Source: Akkermansiaceae bacterium UBA4589 (GTDB lineage Bacteria; Verrucomicrobiota; Verrucomicrobiia; Verrucomicrobiales; Akkermansiaceae). Taken from it: a stretch of 64,000 bases of DNA. Position numbers and translations under genes: made by a program. Below are positions 8,454 through 16,460 of the stretch, piece by piece. The stretch spans positions 32,099 through 96,098 of the forward strand of contig DGJT01000005.1 in NCBI GenBank assembly GCA_002387565.1, in the 5' to 3' direction. The notes under the pieces are model-generated. The model was given only the letters and a program-made list of their open reading frames with translations, was not told the DNA's origin and did not search any database. How positions within the stretch are numbered: position 1 is the stretch's first letter; every line of letters starts with the position of its first letter.

Positions 8454-9143
8454 TTAACGATAAAGACCTACGAATCCAACGAGAACAGGAATAGAGGCAA
8501 AACCAACGAAAATAAGTAAACTTAATAAAATCGAAGCTACTTCAAAGTGCTTACGAGTTTTATTAGAGCTTAGGCCCAATGTTTGAAAGAGTGAGGCAAA
8601 ACCATGCTTAAGGTGTAAACCAAGAAGGAATACAGAAATGAGGTAAATAATAGATACCCAGTGATTAGCAAAGCCATCAACCACCATTTGCCAAGCATCA
8701 AAATAACCTCCGTCTAATTGGTAAGATGGGTCATTGGTGCCTAATGCATCTAAACGCACAGTAAAATGCAGAATATGGAAAATAATAAAGAACAAAACCA
8801 TGAGACCACTAAGAGGCATCAACTTAGAAGTGAGTGTGGCACGCACTGTTTTTTGGAAGTGGTAAGGCTCACGAGCTGTTTTGTTTTGGATGACCAAAGA
8901 TACGGTTGCTAGTACGTGAGCTGCAGCGAGGCCCAGCAAACCAACACGAGCTATCCATATCAGCGCTCCATGTAGCATGTGATGCAGCTTATAAGCGTAA
9001 TCATTAAAGGCTTCTTGACCCACAAAAATGAGCATATTACCACCTAAATGAACCAAACAGAACAGGAATAAAAGTAAACCAGTGACTGCAACGACAATTT
9101 TTCTTCCAATAGAGGAAGTGAAAAAATTAAAGCAAGTTGACAT
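8454..9143 (-). CDS. sdhC: Succinate dehydrogenase cytochrome b subunit (B-type)
   Basis: This is a single membrane anchor of 229 residues with five hydrophobic helices, at about 15-40, 57-85, 110-132, 160-185 and 203-228. It carries histidines within or near the helices (for example LVHLGGN, AAHVLA, FHILHF, LHLKHG) that can bind two hemes b. This matches the one-subunit diheme anchor of the Bacillus and Wolinella type, not the SdhC/SdhD pair of proteobacteria. It is first in the operon sdhC-sdhA-sdhB. The start ATG is 9141-9143 after an A/T-rich leader. The upstream region 9144-9240 must contain the operon promoter. Confidence 0.92.
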   Translation of the reverse strand: MSTCFNFFTSSIGRKIVVAVTGLLLFLFCLVHLGGNMLIFVGQEAFNDYAYKLHHMLHGALIWIARVGLLGLAAAHVLATVSLVIQNKTAREPYHFQKTVRATLTSKLMPLSGLMVLFFIIFHILHFTVRLDALGTNDPSYQLDGGYFDAWQMVVDGFANHWVSIIYLISVFLLGLHLKHGFASLFQTLGLSSNKTRKHFEVASILLSLLIFVGFASIPVLVGFVGLYR

Positions 9144-9240
9144 AATAGAGTTGTTAAAAATTTTAAGAGGAGTTTTTCATAAACTCTCAACTATTTTTTA
9201 TAACGAAGCAAGATAGCGCTGAAGTCTATTTAATGCAAGT

Positions 9241-9265
9241 AAAAAAGCTTGATACATTAAGCTTT
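9241..9265 (-). terminator. Probable terminator after the Nudix-like gene
   Basis: On the minus strand AAAGCTT, an 8-base loop and AAGCTTT form a 7-bp stem, followed by further T residues. It lies 64 bases after the stop of the Nudix-like gene. A second palindrome, GTTGAGATT/AATCTCAAC (9279-9297), lies between them but has no T-run. Confidence 0.5.
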
Positions 9266-9328
9266 ATAGCCGTTTTTAGTTGAGATTAAATCTCAACAGT
9301 TGAAAATTTTTATGCGACCTAAATAGAG

Positions 9329-9946
9329 CTACTTTTTGAGCTCTTCAATTGCCAGAGTAAAAGCAAACTGACTCCATGTTTCGAGATGCTCAAAATACTC
9401 AGTTTGAATCTCTTCAATAGAGAGGAATTGAGCGTTTTCGATACAGTCTTCACGACCTGCTACATCTAGACTCTCAAGTTCAATGAGATGAACTACACCG
9501 AGGTGCACTGCTCCGACTTCATTACTATCGTCATTGATAAGGCCAACAATTTTTTGGGTTAAACCTGTGTTGATAATGAGCTCCTCGTGCAATTCACGTT
9601 CGATGCCTGCTAGATAGACATCTTCGCCAAGTGAGCTAGTTTCACTATCTATAGGGTTGATATGACCACCAATGCCTAAAGAGCCCTTAGCGTGTAGTCG
9701 ACCTTCACCGCCAGATGAGCCACGCGTGTAGTGCAGGAACTTGCCCTCACAATGTAGCAAAGCATAAGGGATGATTTGTTTGAACTCAGGGCTTTCCTCA
9801 GCTTGCGGACGAGGCATGAAGAAGTTCACTTCTGGATTCACAATAGTTTCCCAGTATTTATCTATATCTTTGTTAAAACCTTGGAAACACCCTAATTCAT
9901 GAAAAACAGGTGTGGGAATGACTAGAACTTGCTCAATTTCGGACAT
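9329..9946 (-). CDS. Nudix-like (MutT-related) predicted phosphoesterase
   Basis: The 205-residue protein has a degenerate Nudix box. GIGGHIN is followed by acidic residues and, about 25 residues later, RELHEEL, which matches the metal-binding REXXEE core. Nudix enzymes hydrolyse nucleoside diphosphates linked to other groups. This form resembles the group annotated as predicted MutT-family phosphoesterase (COG4112-like) rather than a classical 8-oxo-dGTPase. The N-terminal part (about 1-90) precedes the Nudix fold. There is no signal peptide or membrane segment. The substrate is unknown. The gene is transcribed alone, with a terminator-like hairpin downstream and a repeat block upstream. Confidence 0.75.
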   Translation of the reverse strand: MSEIEQVLVIPTPVFHELGCFQGFNKDIDKYWETIVNPEVNFFMPRPQAEESPEFKQIIPYALLHCEGKFLHYTRGSSGGEGRLHAKGSLGIGGHINPIDSETSSLGEDVYLAGIERELHEELIINTGLTQKIVGLINDDSNEVGAVHLGVVHLIELESLDVAGREDCIENAQFLSIEEIQTEYFEHLETWSQFAFTLAIEELKK

Positions 9947-9977
9947 GCTCTAAGTGAACAACTAAAAACCAAAAGTG

Positions 9978-10066
9978 AAAAGTAAAAAGTGGTTTACGAT
10001 GCACTTTTAATCACACCAAATGATAAAAAATGTATGATACCATACGTTACTAGAAGCTGTTAAATC
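9978..10066. repeat. 89-bp direct repeat, copy 1
   Basis: This segment recurs at 10272-10360 with only two differences (10013 versus 10307 and 10062 versus 10356). It contains the near-palindrome TGTATGATACCATACG. The two copies bracket a hairpin-rich block of about 205 bases, which suggests insertion or local duplication. No gene overlaps it. Confidence 0.92.
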
Positions 10067-10106
10067 TCGAACACGATATAAGTGAACTGCCAAAAATGAA
10101 AAGTGA

Positions 10107-10266
10107 AATCAGCTAGCGAACAGCGTGGCTGATAAGACAAAAGACGAAACGAAGTGAAGTGCTTTTGCCCGAAGGGTGAGCGACGCTTCGACTGCAACCC
10201 TTCCTTATGACGTAGTCATGCACTCCGCAGAGCGTCAAACGAAGTTTGAGGATAATAGAAGCGGGC
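10107..10266. repeat. Hairpin-cluster repeat element, copy near 10.1 kb
   Basis: A run of short inverted repeats fills this noncoding block. An outer stem is formed by ATCAGCTA (about 10109-10116) and TGGCTGAT. It is followed by CAAAAG (10138-10143) with CTTTTG (10162-10167), CCC-GAA-GGG, ATGAC-GTA-GTCAT and TCAAAC-GAA-GTTTGA. The 22-base stretch 10163-10184, containing GCCCGAAGGGTGAGCGAC, is identical at 63968-63989. The flanks AATCAGCTAGCGAA and AGCGTGGCTGATAAGA also recur there. The block lies between the two 89-bp direct repeats. It is a dispersed structured element rather than a gene. Confidence 0.8.
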
Positions 10267-10271
10267 TCATC

Positions 10272-10360
10272 AAAAGTAAAAAGTGGTTTACGATGCACTT
10301 TTAATCGCACCAAATGATAAAAAATGTATGATACCATACGTTACTAGAAGCTGTTCAATC
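10272..10360. repeat. 89-bp direct repeat, copy 2
   Basis: This is the second copy of 9978-10066, in the same orientation at an offset of 294 bases. It ends 8 bases before the stop codon of the small membrane protein gene at 10369. Confidence 0.92.
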
Positions 10361-10368
10361 AACTGCTT

Positions 10369-10668
10369 TTAGTCCGTGTTTGTGTCCTGATCTTCAAAGT
10401 AGTGCTTGTGTAGCAGGCAGTAACTTAAAACGACTAAAATACCAAAAATAAAAGTTAGTGCTGCCCATGTTTTAGGTCGTTTAAGAAGACGCAGTTCAAT
10501 ATGTCTTCCTTGCAGTTTGCTTGCGCTGAGATGAATAGCTAAGGCAAGAATACCCTGAATCGCCACAATAAGAATAAATACCACAACTATAGCCGCCTGC
10601 ATAGCGACAGAGGCAATCAGCCCTATAAAACAAGGGTTTAAAAATTGACTAGCGATAGTGTGAAGCAT
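10369..10668 (-). CDS. Small membrane protein, 99 residues, unknown
   Basis: Two long hydrophobic helices are seen, at about 15-48 and 68-88, with a basic stretch between them (KLQGRHIELRLLKRPK). The tail is acidic (EDQDTNTD). I do not recognise a family. It lies 51 bases downstream of comM on the same strand and may be cotranscribed with it. Its stop is followed immediately by the 89-bp repeat. The ATG at 10666-10668 is the first in frame. Confidence 0.6.
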   Translation of the reverse strand: MLHTIASQFLNPCFIGLIASVAMQAAIVVVFILIVAIQGILALAIHLSASKLQGRHIELRLLKRPKTWAALTFIFGILVVLSYCLLHKHYFEDQDTNTD

Positions 10669-10719
10669 GCTAGACGTTAGTTTTAAAGCTCTTTTTGATC
10701 AATAAGATTAGCATAGAGA

Positions 10720-12267
10720 CTAACTTTCACTTTGGAGGCGGTATTGTAAGGCTTCCATGATGTGTGGGTCTTGGATTTGCTCAGAGTTAGCGAGGTCAGC
10801 TATGGTGCGCGCGACTTTTAATACACGGTGGTAGGCGCGTGCAGAAAGGTTGAGTTTTTCTGAGATTTGATAGAGTTTCTCCTGCTGTTGGTTGCTGAGT
10901 TGGACATGAGTTTTGAGTTGTTTGACCGACATGCTTGCGTTGGTGGTTAGATTATCACCAAAGCGTGAGTGCTGGAGTTGTCTGGCTTGTAATATTCTTG
11001 CTTTGACAGTGGTTGAAGACTCTTCTGTTTTTTGGCTATCATCCATATCTCGAAGGTTCATCGCCGGGACAAAGCAGTGCAAATCAATTCTATCGAGTAG
11101 CGGTCCACTAATGCGGTTGGTGTAACTGGTGATTTGTAATGGTGTACAGCGGCAGTTTTTCTTTGGATGACCTAAATAGCCACAAGGGCAAGGGTTCATG
11201 GCTGCAATCAATTGAAATCGGGCAGGGAAATCAAGGCTTGCGGCAGCTCGCGAGATGTTGACCATGCCAGTTTCTAAAGGTTGGCGTAGTACCTCTAAGG
11301 CGGAACGTTTAAATTCGGGTAGCTCATCGAGAAACAGCACTCCGTGATGAGCGAGAGAGATCTCTCCAGGTCGAGGAATCGAGCCTCCACCAATAAGCCC
11401 AACATCAGACACGGTATGGTGTGGGGCCCTAAAAGGACGTTTGGTAATGGCTTGCTCTAGACTTAATGATTCCCCCACAGAATGAATACGGGTGGTTTCT
11501 ATGGCTTCTTCTAGGTTTAAGTCGGGCAAGAGTTTAGGTAGGGCTTGCGCTAGTGAGGATTTGCCTGATCCTGGAGGCCCTGAATAGAGGAGATGATGCC
11601 CGCCTGCAGCAGCAATTTCGAGTGCTCGTTTGGCTTGAGCCTGCCCTTTGATGTCAGCGAGATCGATGACAGGTTCGTTTTGAGCTGCGACTTTATTTTT
11701 AGGTTCTGTATTAGGTTTTTTCACATAGGCTTGAATAGAGCCATTGTCATGTACAAGCCATTGCCAGATAGAAGCCAAGTCCTCAATAGGGTAGAGCTCG
11801 ATACCATCTACTAGAGAAGCTTCTGCGATATTTGCAGGAGGCAAGATGAGGCGCTTCTTACCACGTTTTTTTGCTTCTAGAGCGATAGATAAGATGCCTT
11901 TGACCGGCTTGAGTTTGCCCTCTAGCGAGAGCTCACCGATAAAATAAGTGTCATCTAAATTGGGCAGGGTGTCGGCACATTTGGGGTCTGTTTGTGCTAT
12001 ACCTAAAGCAATGGGGAGGTCAAAGGCGGGCCCTTCTTTGCGTATATCACCTGGTGCTAAGTTGACAATAATGGTGCCCATATCCCAGCCAAGCCCTACA
12101 AAATTGAGTGCAGATAGCACACGTTGGATTGATTCTTTGACGGCTGTATCTGGTAAGCCTACGATTTGAATCATCGGCTTTTCAGTGCTGCGAGTAGCCA
12201 CCTCTACCGCGACTTCGTAAGCATCAATTCCTAAAGGCGTCGCTGTGTATAAATTAGCTACAGACAT
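10720..12267 (-). CDS. comM: YifB/ComM-family Mg-chelatase-like AAA+ ATPase
   Basis: ComM is a hexameric helicase that promotes branch migration during integration of transformed DNA. The product has an N-terminal Lon-protease-like ChlI domain (about 1-165), then Walker A GPPGSGKSS and an AAA+ core with LFLDELPEF as Walker B. A PCPCGYLGHP cysteine motif and a C-terminal Mg-chelatase domain follow. I chose the ATG at 12265-12267 (515 residues, MSVANLYTATPLG), because family members begin at this point. The frame can be read 27 codons further up to 12348, but those residues are not family-like. The gene is divergent from the export operon at 12482. Confidence 0.93.
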   Translation of the reverse strand: MSVANLYTATPLGIDAYEVAVEVATRSTEKPMIQIVGLPDTAVKESIQRVLSALNFVGLGWDMGTIIVNLAPGDIRKEGPAFDLPIALGIAQTDPKCADTLPNLDDTYFIGELSLEGKLKPVKGILSIALEAKKRGKKRLILPPANIAEASLVDGIELYPIEDLASIWQWLVHDNGSIQAYVKKPNTEPKNKVAAQNEPVIDLADIKGQAQAKRALEIAAAGGHHLLYSGPPGSGKSSLAQALPKLLPDLNLEEAIETTRIHSVGESLSLEQAITKRPFRAPHHTVSDVGLIGGGSIPRPGEISLAHHGVLFLDELPEFKRSALEVLRQPLETGMVNISRAAASLDFPARFQLIAAMNPCPCGYLGHPKKNCRCTPLQITSYTNRISGPLLDRIDLHCFVPAMNLRDMDDSQKTEESSTTVKARILQARQLQHSRFGDNLTTNASMSVKQLKTHVQLSNQQQEKLYQISEKLNLSARAYHRVLKVARTIADLANSEQIQDPHIMEALQYRLQSES

Positions 12268-12481
12268 GTTACTAAAAATAAGTGATTTAATTAAGATTGA
12301 GAACTTTAACACAAAATTAAAAGAGCTAAAAACTAAAAAAGTACCCAAATAGTTAAATAAACAGTAGATTTAACGAATATAACCTTGAAGTGGTATTTTA
12401 ATTTTGGTTGGATGCTTGCTTAGATTTCTTGTGCAATAGCTTTTAACGATAGGGTTTTGCTGTTTTTTCATAAGTTTATTT

Positions 12482-14155
12482 ATGGTACCTGTTAGCATGA
12501 TTTTTTTGAAAAAAAACTATCAAAAGAAATGTAGATTCTTATCTGCAGTAGTTTTACTTGCTTTGGCCGGATGCACAACGACTCAGCATGTAGAAAAAGT
12601 AGACGATCAAGTATACACGATTTTAAAATCTATTGAAAAAGATGTTTTTGGTCAGAAGTCCAATACAGACTTTAGCTTAAGTGATAGAAGCGCGAGCGAT
12701 ATTGTTAATATAGAGGATATAAATGCTGCAGATATTCGAGCAGCTTCTGAGATCCAAGGAGAAGTAACGCTCACTCTTCAGGAGGTTTTAGACTATGCGA
12801 TTAAATCAAGTCATGAGTACCAAAGAGAAAGAGAGTCCTTATATTTAACAGCGCTGAGCTTGAATACCCGCCAAGACACTTATCGCATTTCAGCTGCTAG
12901 TGGTGTTTCAGGTGAGCTTAGCAATAGTTCTACCGATGAAGAGTCGGGTAACTTAGAAGTAGAAAATAGTTTATCTAAGGCACTCAAGGCAGGTACCAGC
13001 TTATCATTAGTGTTGGCCAATGATTTATTAAAATATTTTACTGGTAATTCAACTTACTCAGCTAGCTCTGTATTAAGCTTTAATCTCTCACAACCACTGT
13101 TGCGCGGTAGAGGCAGTGAGATTGTCGCAGAAAACCTCACCCAATCTTATCGTAATGTGATTTATGCGCTGCGAGATTATAGTAATTTCCAAGTCACTTT
13201 TGCCAATGATATCGTGATTAGTTATTTGCGCCTTTTACAGCAACAAGAAGAAATTCAAAATGAGTATAATAACTACCTCTCTCGTAAAAGAAATACAGAG
13301 TATTTGCGAGAACGCTCTGTAGACCGTGAAAAACCTCAAGACGTGAGGCAATCAGAGCAAAATGAGTTACTAGCTAAAAACCGCTATATTAATGCTCAAT
13401 CTAGTTATGAGACTAGTTTAGATAATTTTAAAATTAGAATAGGTATGCCTTCAAAGACCAAGTTAACACTAACTTTTGATGATTTAGAAAAAATTGAAAA
13501 ATCAGGTGTTTTAGAAGTTAAAGATGATCAAAAGAAAGCCTATTCAAAAGCGTTAAAATATCGTTTGCCTATGATCAATAAAATTGATGCTTTTGAAGAC
13601 GCCAAGCGCAAAGTCAAGGTTGCCGCCAATGCGTTAAAAACAGATTTGAACTTTTTAGCTTCCTTCTCTTTGGGGAATACGGGGAATCAGGATTTTGAGA
13701 GACTCAACTTTAAAAACCTTTCTTCAAGCATAGGGTTAGAACTAGATTTACCTATCAATCGTAGAAGCGAACGCGCTACTTATCGTCAGGCACTCATTAG
13801 TTTAGATGTTGAGGCACGCGGACTTAGTAGAGAGTATGATGAGCTTATCAATTTAATTAATTTGCGTTACCGCCAGCTTTCTCAATTTAAGCAAAATTAT
13901 GACATCCAACAAGGTGCGCTAGTTTTGGCTAAAACACGTGTAGAAGGTGATGAGCTCGCTTTGAAAGCCGGGACATTAATATTTAGTAGATTAAGTGAGT
14001 CTCAAGATTCGCTCATTGAAGCACAAAATGCGGTCACTCAAGCATTGTTAAATTACTTAGATGCGCGCCTAAATTTATATGAAGACATGGGAACTCTAGA
14101 TGTGTTTATGGATGAATATTGGTTAAAAGCAAACCCAGAAAAAACAATCAAATGA
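12482..14155 (+). CDS. TolC-like outer-membrane efflux lipoprotein
   Basis: This protein forms the outer-membrane channel of a tripartite exporter. The 557 residues begin with a lipoprotein signal peptide ending at LALAGC (Cys about 31). Two repeats of long amphipathic helices follow, the outer membrane efflux protein pattern, with the strand-forming segment around LSFNLSQPLLRGRGS typical of TolC family members. The first ATG (12482) is kept because its TTTATTTATG context matches other starts here; an ATG five codons later would give a shorter signal. The stop overlaps the start of the next gene as ATGA, and genes for the fusion protein, ATPase and permease follow in one operon. Confidence 0.88.
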   Translation: MVPVSMIFLKKNYQKKCRFLSAVVLLALAGCTTTQHVEKVDDQVYTILKSIEKDVFGQKSNTDFSLSDRSASDIVNIEDINAADIRAASEIQGEVTLTLQEVLDYAIKSSHEYQRERESLYLTALSLNTRQDTYRISAASGVSGELSNSSTDEESGNLEVENSLSKALKAGTSLSLVLANDLLKYFTGNSTYSASSVLSFNLSQPLLRGRGSEIVAENLTQSYRNVIYALRDYSNFQVTFANDIVISYLRLLQQQEEIQNEYNNYLSRKRNTEYLRERSVDREKPQDVRQSEQNELLAKNRYINAQSSYETSLDNFKIRIGMPSKTKLTLTFDDLEKIEKSGVLEVKDDQKKAYSKALKYRLPMINKIDAFEDAKRKVKVAANALKTDLNFLASFSLGNTGNQDFERLNFKNLSSSIGLELDLPINRRSERATYRQALISLDVEARGLSREYDELINLINLRYRQLSQFKQNYDIQQGALVLAKTRVEGDELALKAGTLIFSRLSESQDSLIEAQNAVTQALLNYLDARLNLYEDMGTLDVFMDEYWLKANPEKTIK

Positions 14156-15762
14156 CAAAGTCAGCTCCAGCTTCCAACAAAAAAGATAAAAAATTAAAAA
14201 AGAAAGCAACTAAGCCTTCTTTGGGTCAAAAGCTTTCAAAGATTTTAGATAGAATATGCAACCATGAATATGTAGTAACGCTAAAGCAAAAAGTAGTTAG
14301 CTTGTGGCTCAAGATGTCTAAAAAGCAACGTATCTTTGCTTTGCTTGGGGTAGCTTTTCTTATTATTATCACCATCACGACCACTACAAGTGGCGAAAAA
14401 GAGAATGAAGGTCAGGTGGTATTTAGTGAGGTTAAAAAAGGAGACTTACTCATTAGCGTTAAAGAGTCAGGTTATTTAAATGCCGTCAATGAGGTTACTT
14501 ATAAAAATAATATTTCCCAAAATAAGGTTAAAATTATGGAGATTATTCCTGATGGAACCTTGGTGACTAAAGGTGACCTTTTGGTGGAATTAGACGCTAC
14601 AGAACTTATCAAAGATAAAGAGGATATCGAGTTACAAATTAGCGAAAGCATCGTTAAAGAAACCGAAGAAGAAAACAATGTAGCTATTGAACGAAGTAAT
14701 GCAGAGAGCCAAATTGAAAAAGCAGAAATGGAGCAAGTTTTTGCAGAAATGGAGCTGGAGAAATTTGAAAAGTTTGAAAAAGCACAACTCATTTTAGAAG
14801 CAGAAGCCAAAATCGATAGTGCCGAAGATGACTACAATTTAGCCAAACAGCGCTACGAAAACACTAAGAACCTCGCTGAAAAAGGGTTTGAAACCCAAAG
14901 CACCTTAAAAAATGATGAGCTGAGCATGAACGCCAAAAAACGTAACTTAGAAGCCGCACGCAAAGATCTCATAGTTTTAAAAGAATATGACTTAATTATC
15001 CAAGAAACTAGACTGCAAAACACCTTAGTAGAGGCTGAAACAAAAGTAGAGCGAGTTACTAAACAGGCGGAGAGTATTTTACTACGTGCAGAGGCACGCT
15101 TGAGAGGCGCTCAGCAAAACAAGAAAACTTATGAAGAAAGGCTTGTTGAGATAGAGCAACAAATCAATTACGCAAAAATTTTTGCCACAGTTGATGGTTA
15201 TGCTCTTTACCCCAAAGCGCCTTATTGGAGACAAGACCTTAAAATAGAAAAAGGCAAAGAAGTCAGTCGCAACCAAACCCTCATGCGCATACCCGATACG
15301 GCACAAATGAAAATAGATATAGCTGTAGGTGAGCACTATATTAATACGATCAAAGCAGGTCAAAAATCCACCATAACCATAGATTCGATTGCTAATCAGT
15401 TTTTTACAGGGGAGGTGAGCAATATCAGCGTATTACCCAATCAAAACAATCAAAAGCAATTTGCTGGTGCCCAAAAATATACCGTTACTGTAGCTATAAC
15501 AGACGAGAATTTACCTAAAGATGTTAAGCCGCAGATCAGCGCCTCAGCGACCATTATTATTGATGAACTCAAAGACGTTTATTACGTGCCGATTCAAGCT
15601 GTAGATACTGTCAAAGGTCAAAGAGTCGTCTATATCAAAACTCAAGGCAAGAATTACAAAATGAAAGAAGTTGTGATTGGGCAAATGAACACGAGTTTTG
15701 TGGAAATCATCGAAGGGGTCAAAAAAGGAGACAAAGTTCTAATGAGTAAGCCACAGATTTAA
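14152..15762 (+). CDS. HlyD/MacA-type periplasmic membrane fusion protein
   Basis: The adaptor links the inner-membrane permease to the TolC-like channel. The product has a lysine-rich cytoplasmic N-terminus and one membrane helix (about 60-80). It continues with a lipoyl/biotinyl-like segment, a very long charged coiled coil (about 150-345) and a beta-barrel plus membrane-proximal domain to the end. I place the start at 14152 (MTKSAPASNKK), overlapping the stop of the previous gene as ATGA. The frame is open 11 codons further upstream, but that would extend into the upstream gene. The N-terminal cytoplasmic extension is longer than in MacA. The transported substrate is unknown. Confidence 0.88.
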   Translation: MTKSAPASNKKDKKLKKKATKPSLGQKLSKILDRICNHEYVVTLKQKVVSLWLKMSKKQRIFALLGVAFLIIITITTTTSGEKENEGQVVFSEVKKGDLLISVKESGYLNAVNEVTYKNNISQNKVKIMEIIPDGTLVTKGDLLVELDATELIKDKEDIELQISESIVKETEEENNVAIERSNAESQIEKAEMEQVFAEMELEKFEKFEKAQLILEAEAKIDSAEDDYNLAKQRYENTKNLAEKGFETQSTLKNDELSMNAKKRNLEAARKDLIVLKEYDLIIQETRLQNTLVEAETKVERVTKQAESILLRAEARLRGAQQNKKTYEERLVEIEQQINYAKIFATVDGYALYPKAPYWRQDLKIEKGKEVSRNQTLMRIPDTAQMKIDIAVGEHYINTIKAGQKSTITIDSIANQFFTGEVSNISVLPNQNNQKQFAGAQKYTVTVAITDENLPKDVKPQISASATIIIDELKDVYYVPIQAVDTVKGQRVVYIKTQGKNYKMKEVVIGQMNTSFVEIIEGVKKGDKVLMSKPQI

Positions 15763-15776
15763 TCAATCTAACTGTC

Positions 15777-16460
15777 ATGATTAGCTTAAAAAAAATTAAG
15801 AAAGAATTTATAATAGGCAATCAAGTAGTCAGAGCTATTAAAGAAGTCGATCTAGAAATCAAGCAGGGTGATTACCTCGCCATCATGGGCACTTCAGGAT
15901 CTGGTAAGTCAACCTTGCTGAATATTCTAGGGTGTTTAGATGTGCCTACCCAAGGTAGTTATGAAATTGAAGGAAACAATGTCGTAGATTTAGATGACAA
16001 TCAACTTTCGCAGATTAGAGGGAGTCAAATAGGCTTTGTCTTTCAGGCTTACAATCTCTTGCCAGATTTAACCGTGCTAGAAAATATTAAATTACCCTTA
16101 ATTTATCAGAAAAACAGGCGTGATGAAGATGATGCTGAGGCAATCAGGTTAGCTCATTTAGTAGGCTTAAAGGGACGCCTAGACCATAAACCTAACGAGC
16201 TATCAGGTGGTCAGCAGCAACGTGTGGCCATCGCGCGTGCCTTGATTAACAACCCAGTACTCATCTTAGCAGATGAGCCCACAGGTAACTTAGATACTCA
16301 AACAGAAGCCGAGATACTAGACCTGTTTGAAGAGCTTAACGCTATGGGTAAGACAATAGTGGTCGTGACTCATGAAGACGAAGTCGGAGAAAGAGCCAAA
16401 AGAGTGATTGTCATGCGTGATGGGCTCATTCAATCAGAGAAAGATAATAACCATGAATAG
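15777..16460 (+). CDS. MacB/LolD-type ABC transporter ATP-binding protein
   Basis: This is a 227-residue ABC ATPase with Walker A GTSGSGKST (about 38-46), Q-loop FVFQAYNLLPDLT, signature LSGGQQQRVAIARAL, Walker B LILADEPTGNLD and the H-loop histidine in VVTHED. This motif set is that of the MacB/LolD/FtsE branch, whose members work mechanically with a four-helix permease rather than moving a substrate through the membrane. It sits 14 bases after the fusion-protein gene and overlaps the permease gene by 8 bases. ATPase and permease are separate polypeptides here, unlike in E. coli MacB. Confidence 0.95.
   Translation: MISLKKIKKEFIIGNQVVRAIKEVDLEIKQGDYLAIMGTSGSGKSTLLNILGCLDVPTQGSYEIEGNNVVDLDDNQLSQIRGSQIGFVFQAYNLLPDLTVLENIKLPLIYQKNRRDEDDAEAIRLAHLVGLKGRLDHKPNELSGGQQQRVAIARALINNPVLILADEPTGNLDTQTEAEILDLFEELNAMGKTIVVVTHEDEVGERAKRVIVMRDGLIQSEKDNNHE

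Noticed and set aside
10113..10337. A 74-codon minus-strand frame through the repeat block
   Set aside because: It lies wholly within the hairpin element and the second 89-bp repeat. Its residues are a by-product of palindromic DNA and match no protein fold.
12268..12348. A longer start for comM, 27 codons upstream
   Set aside because: The extra residues are hydrophobic and not family-like. Family members begin at MSVANLYTATPLG, so the ATG at 12267 was used.
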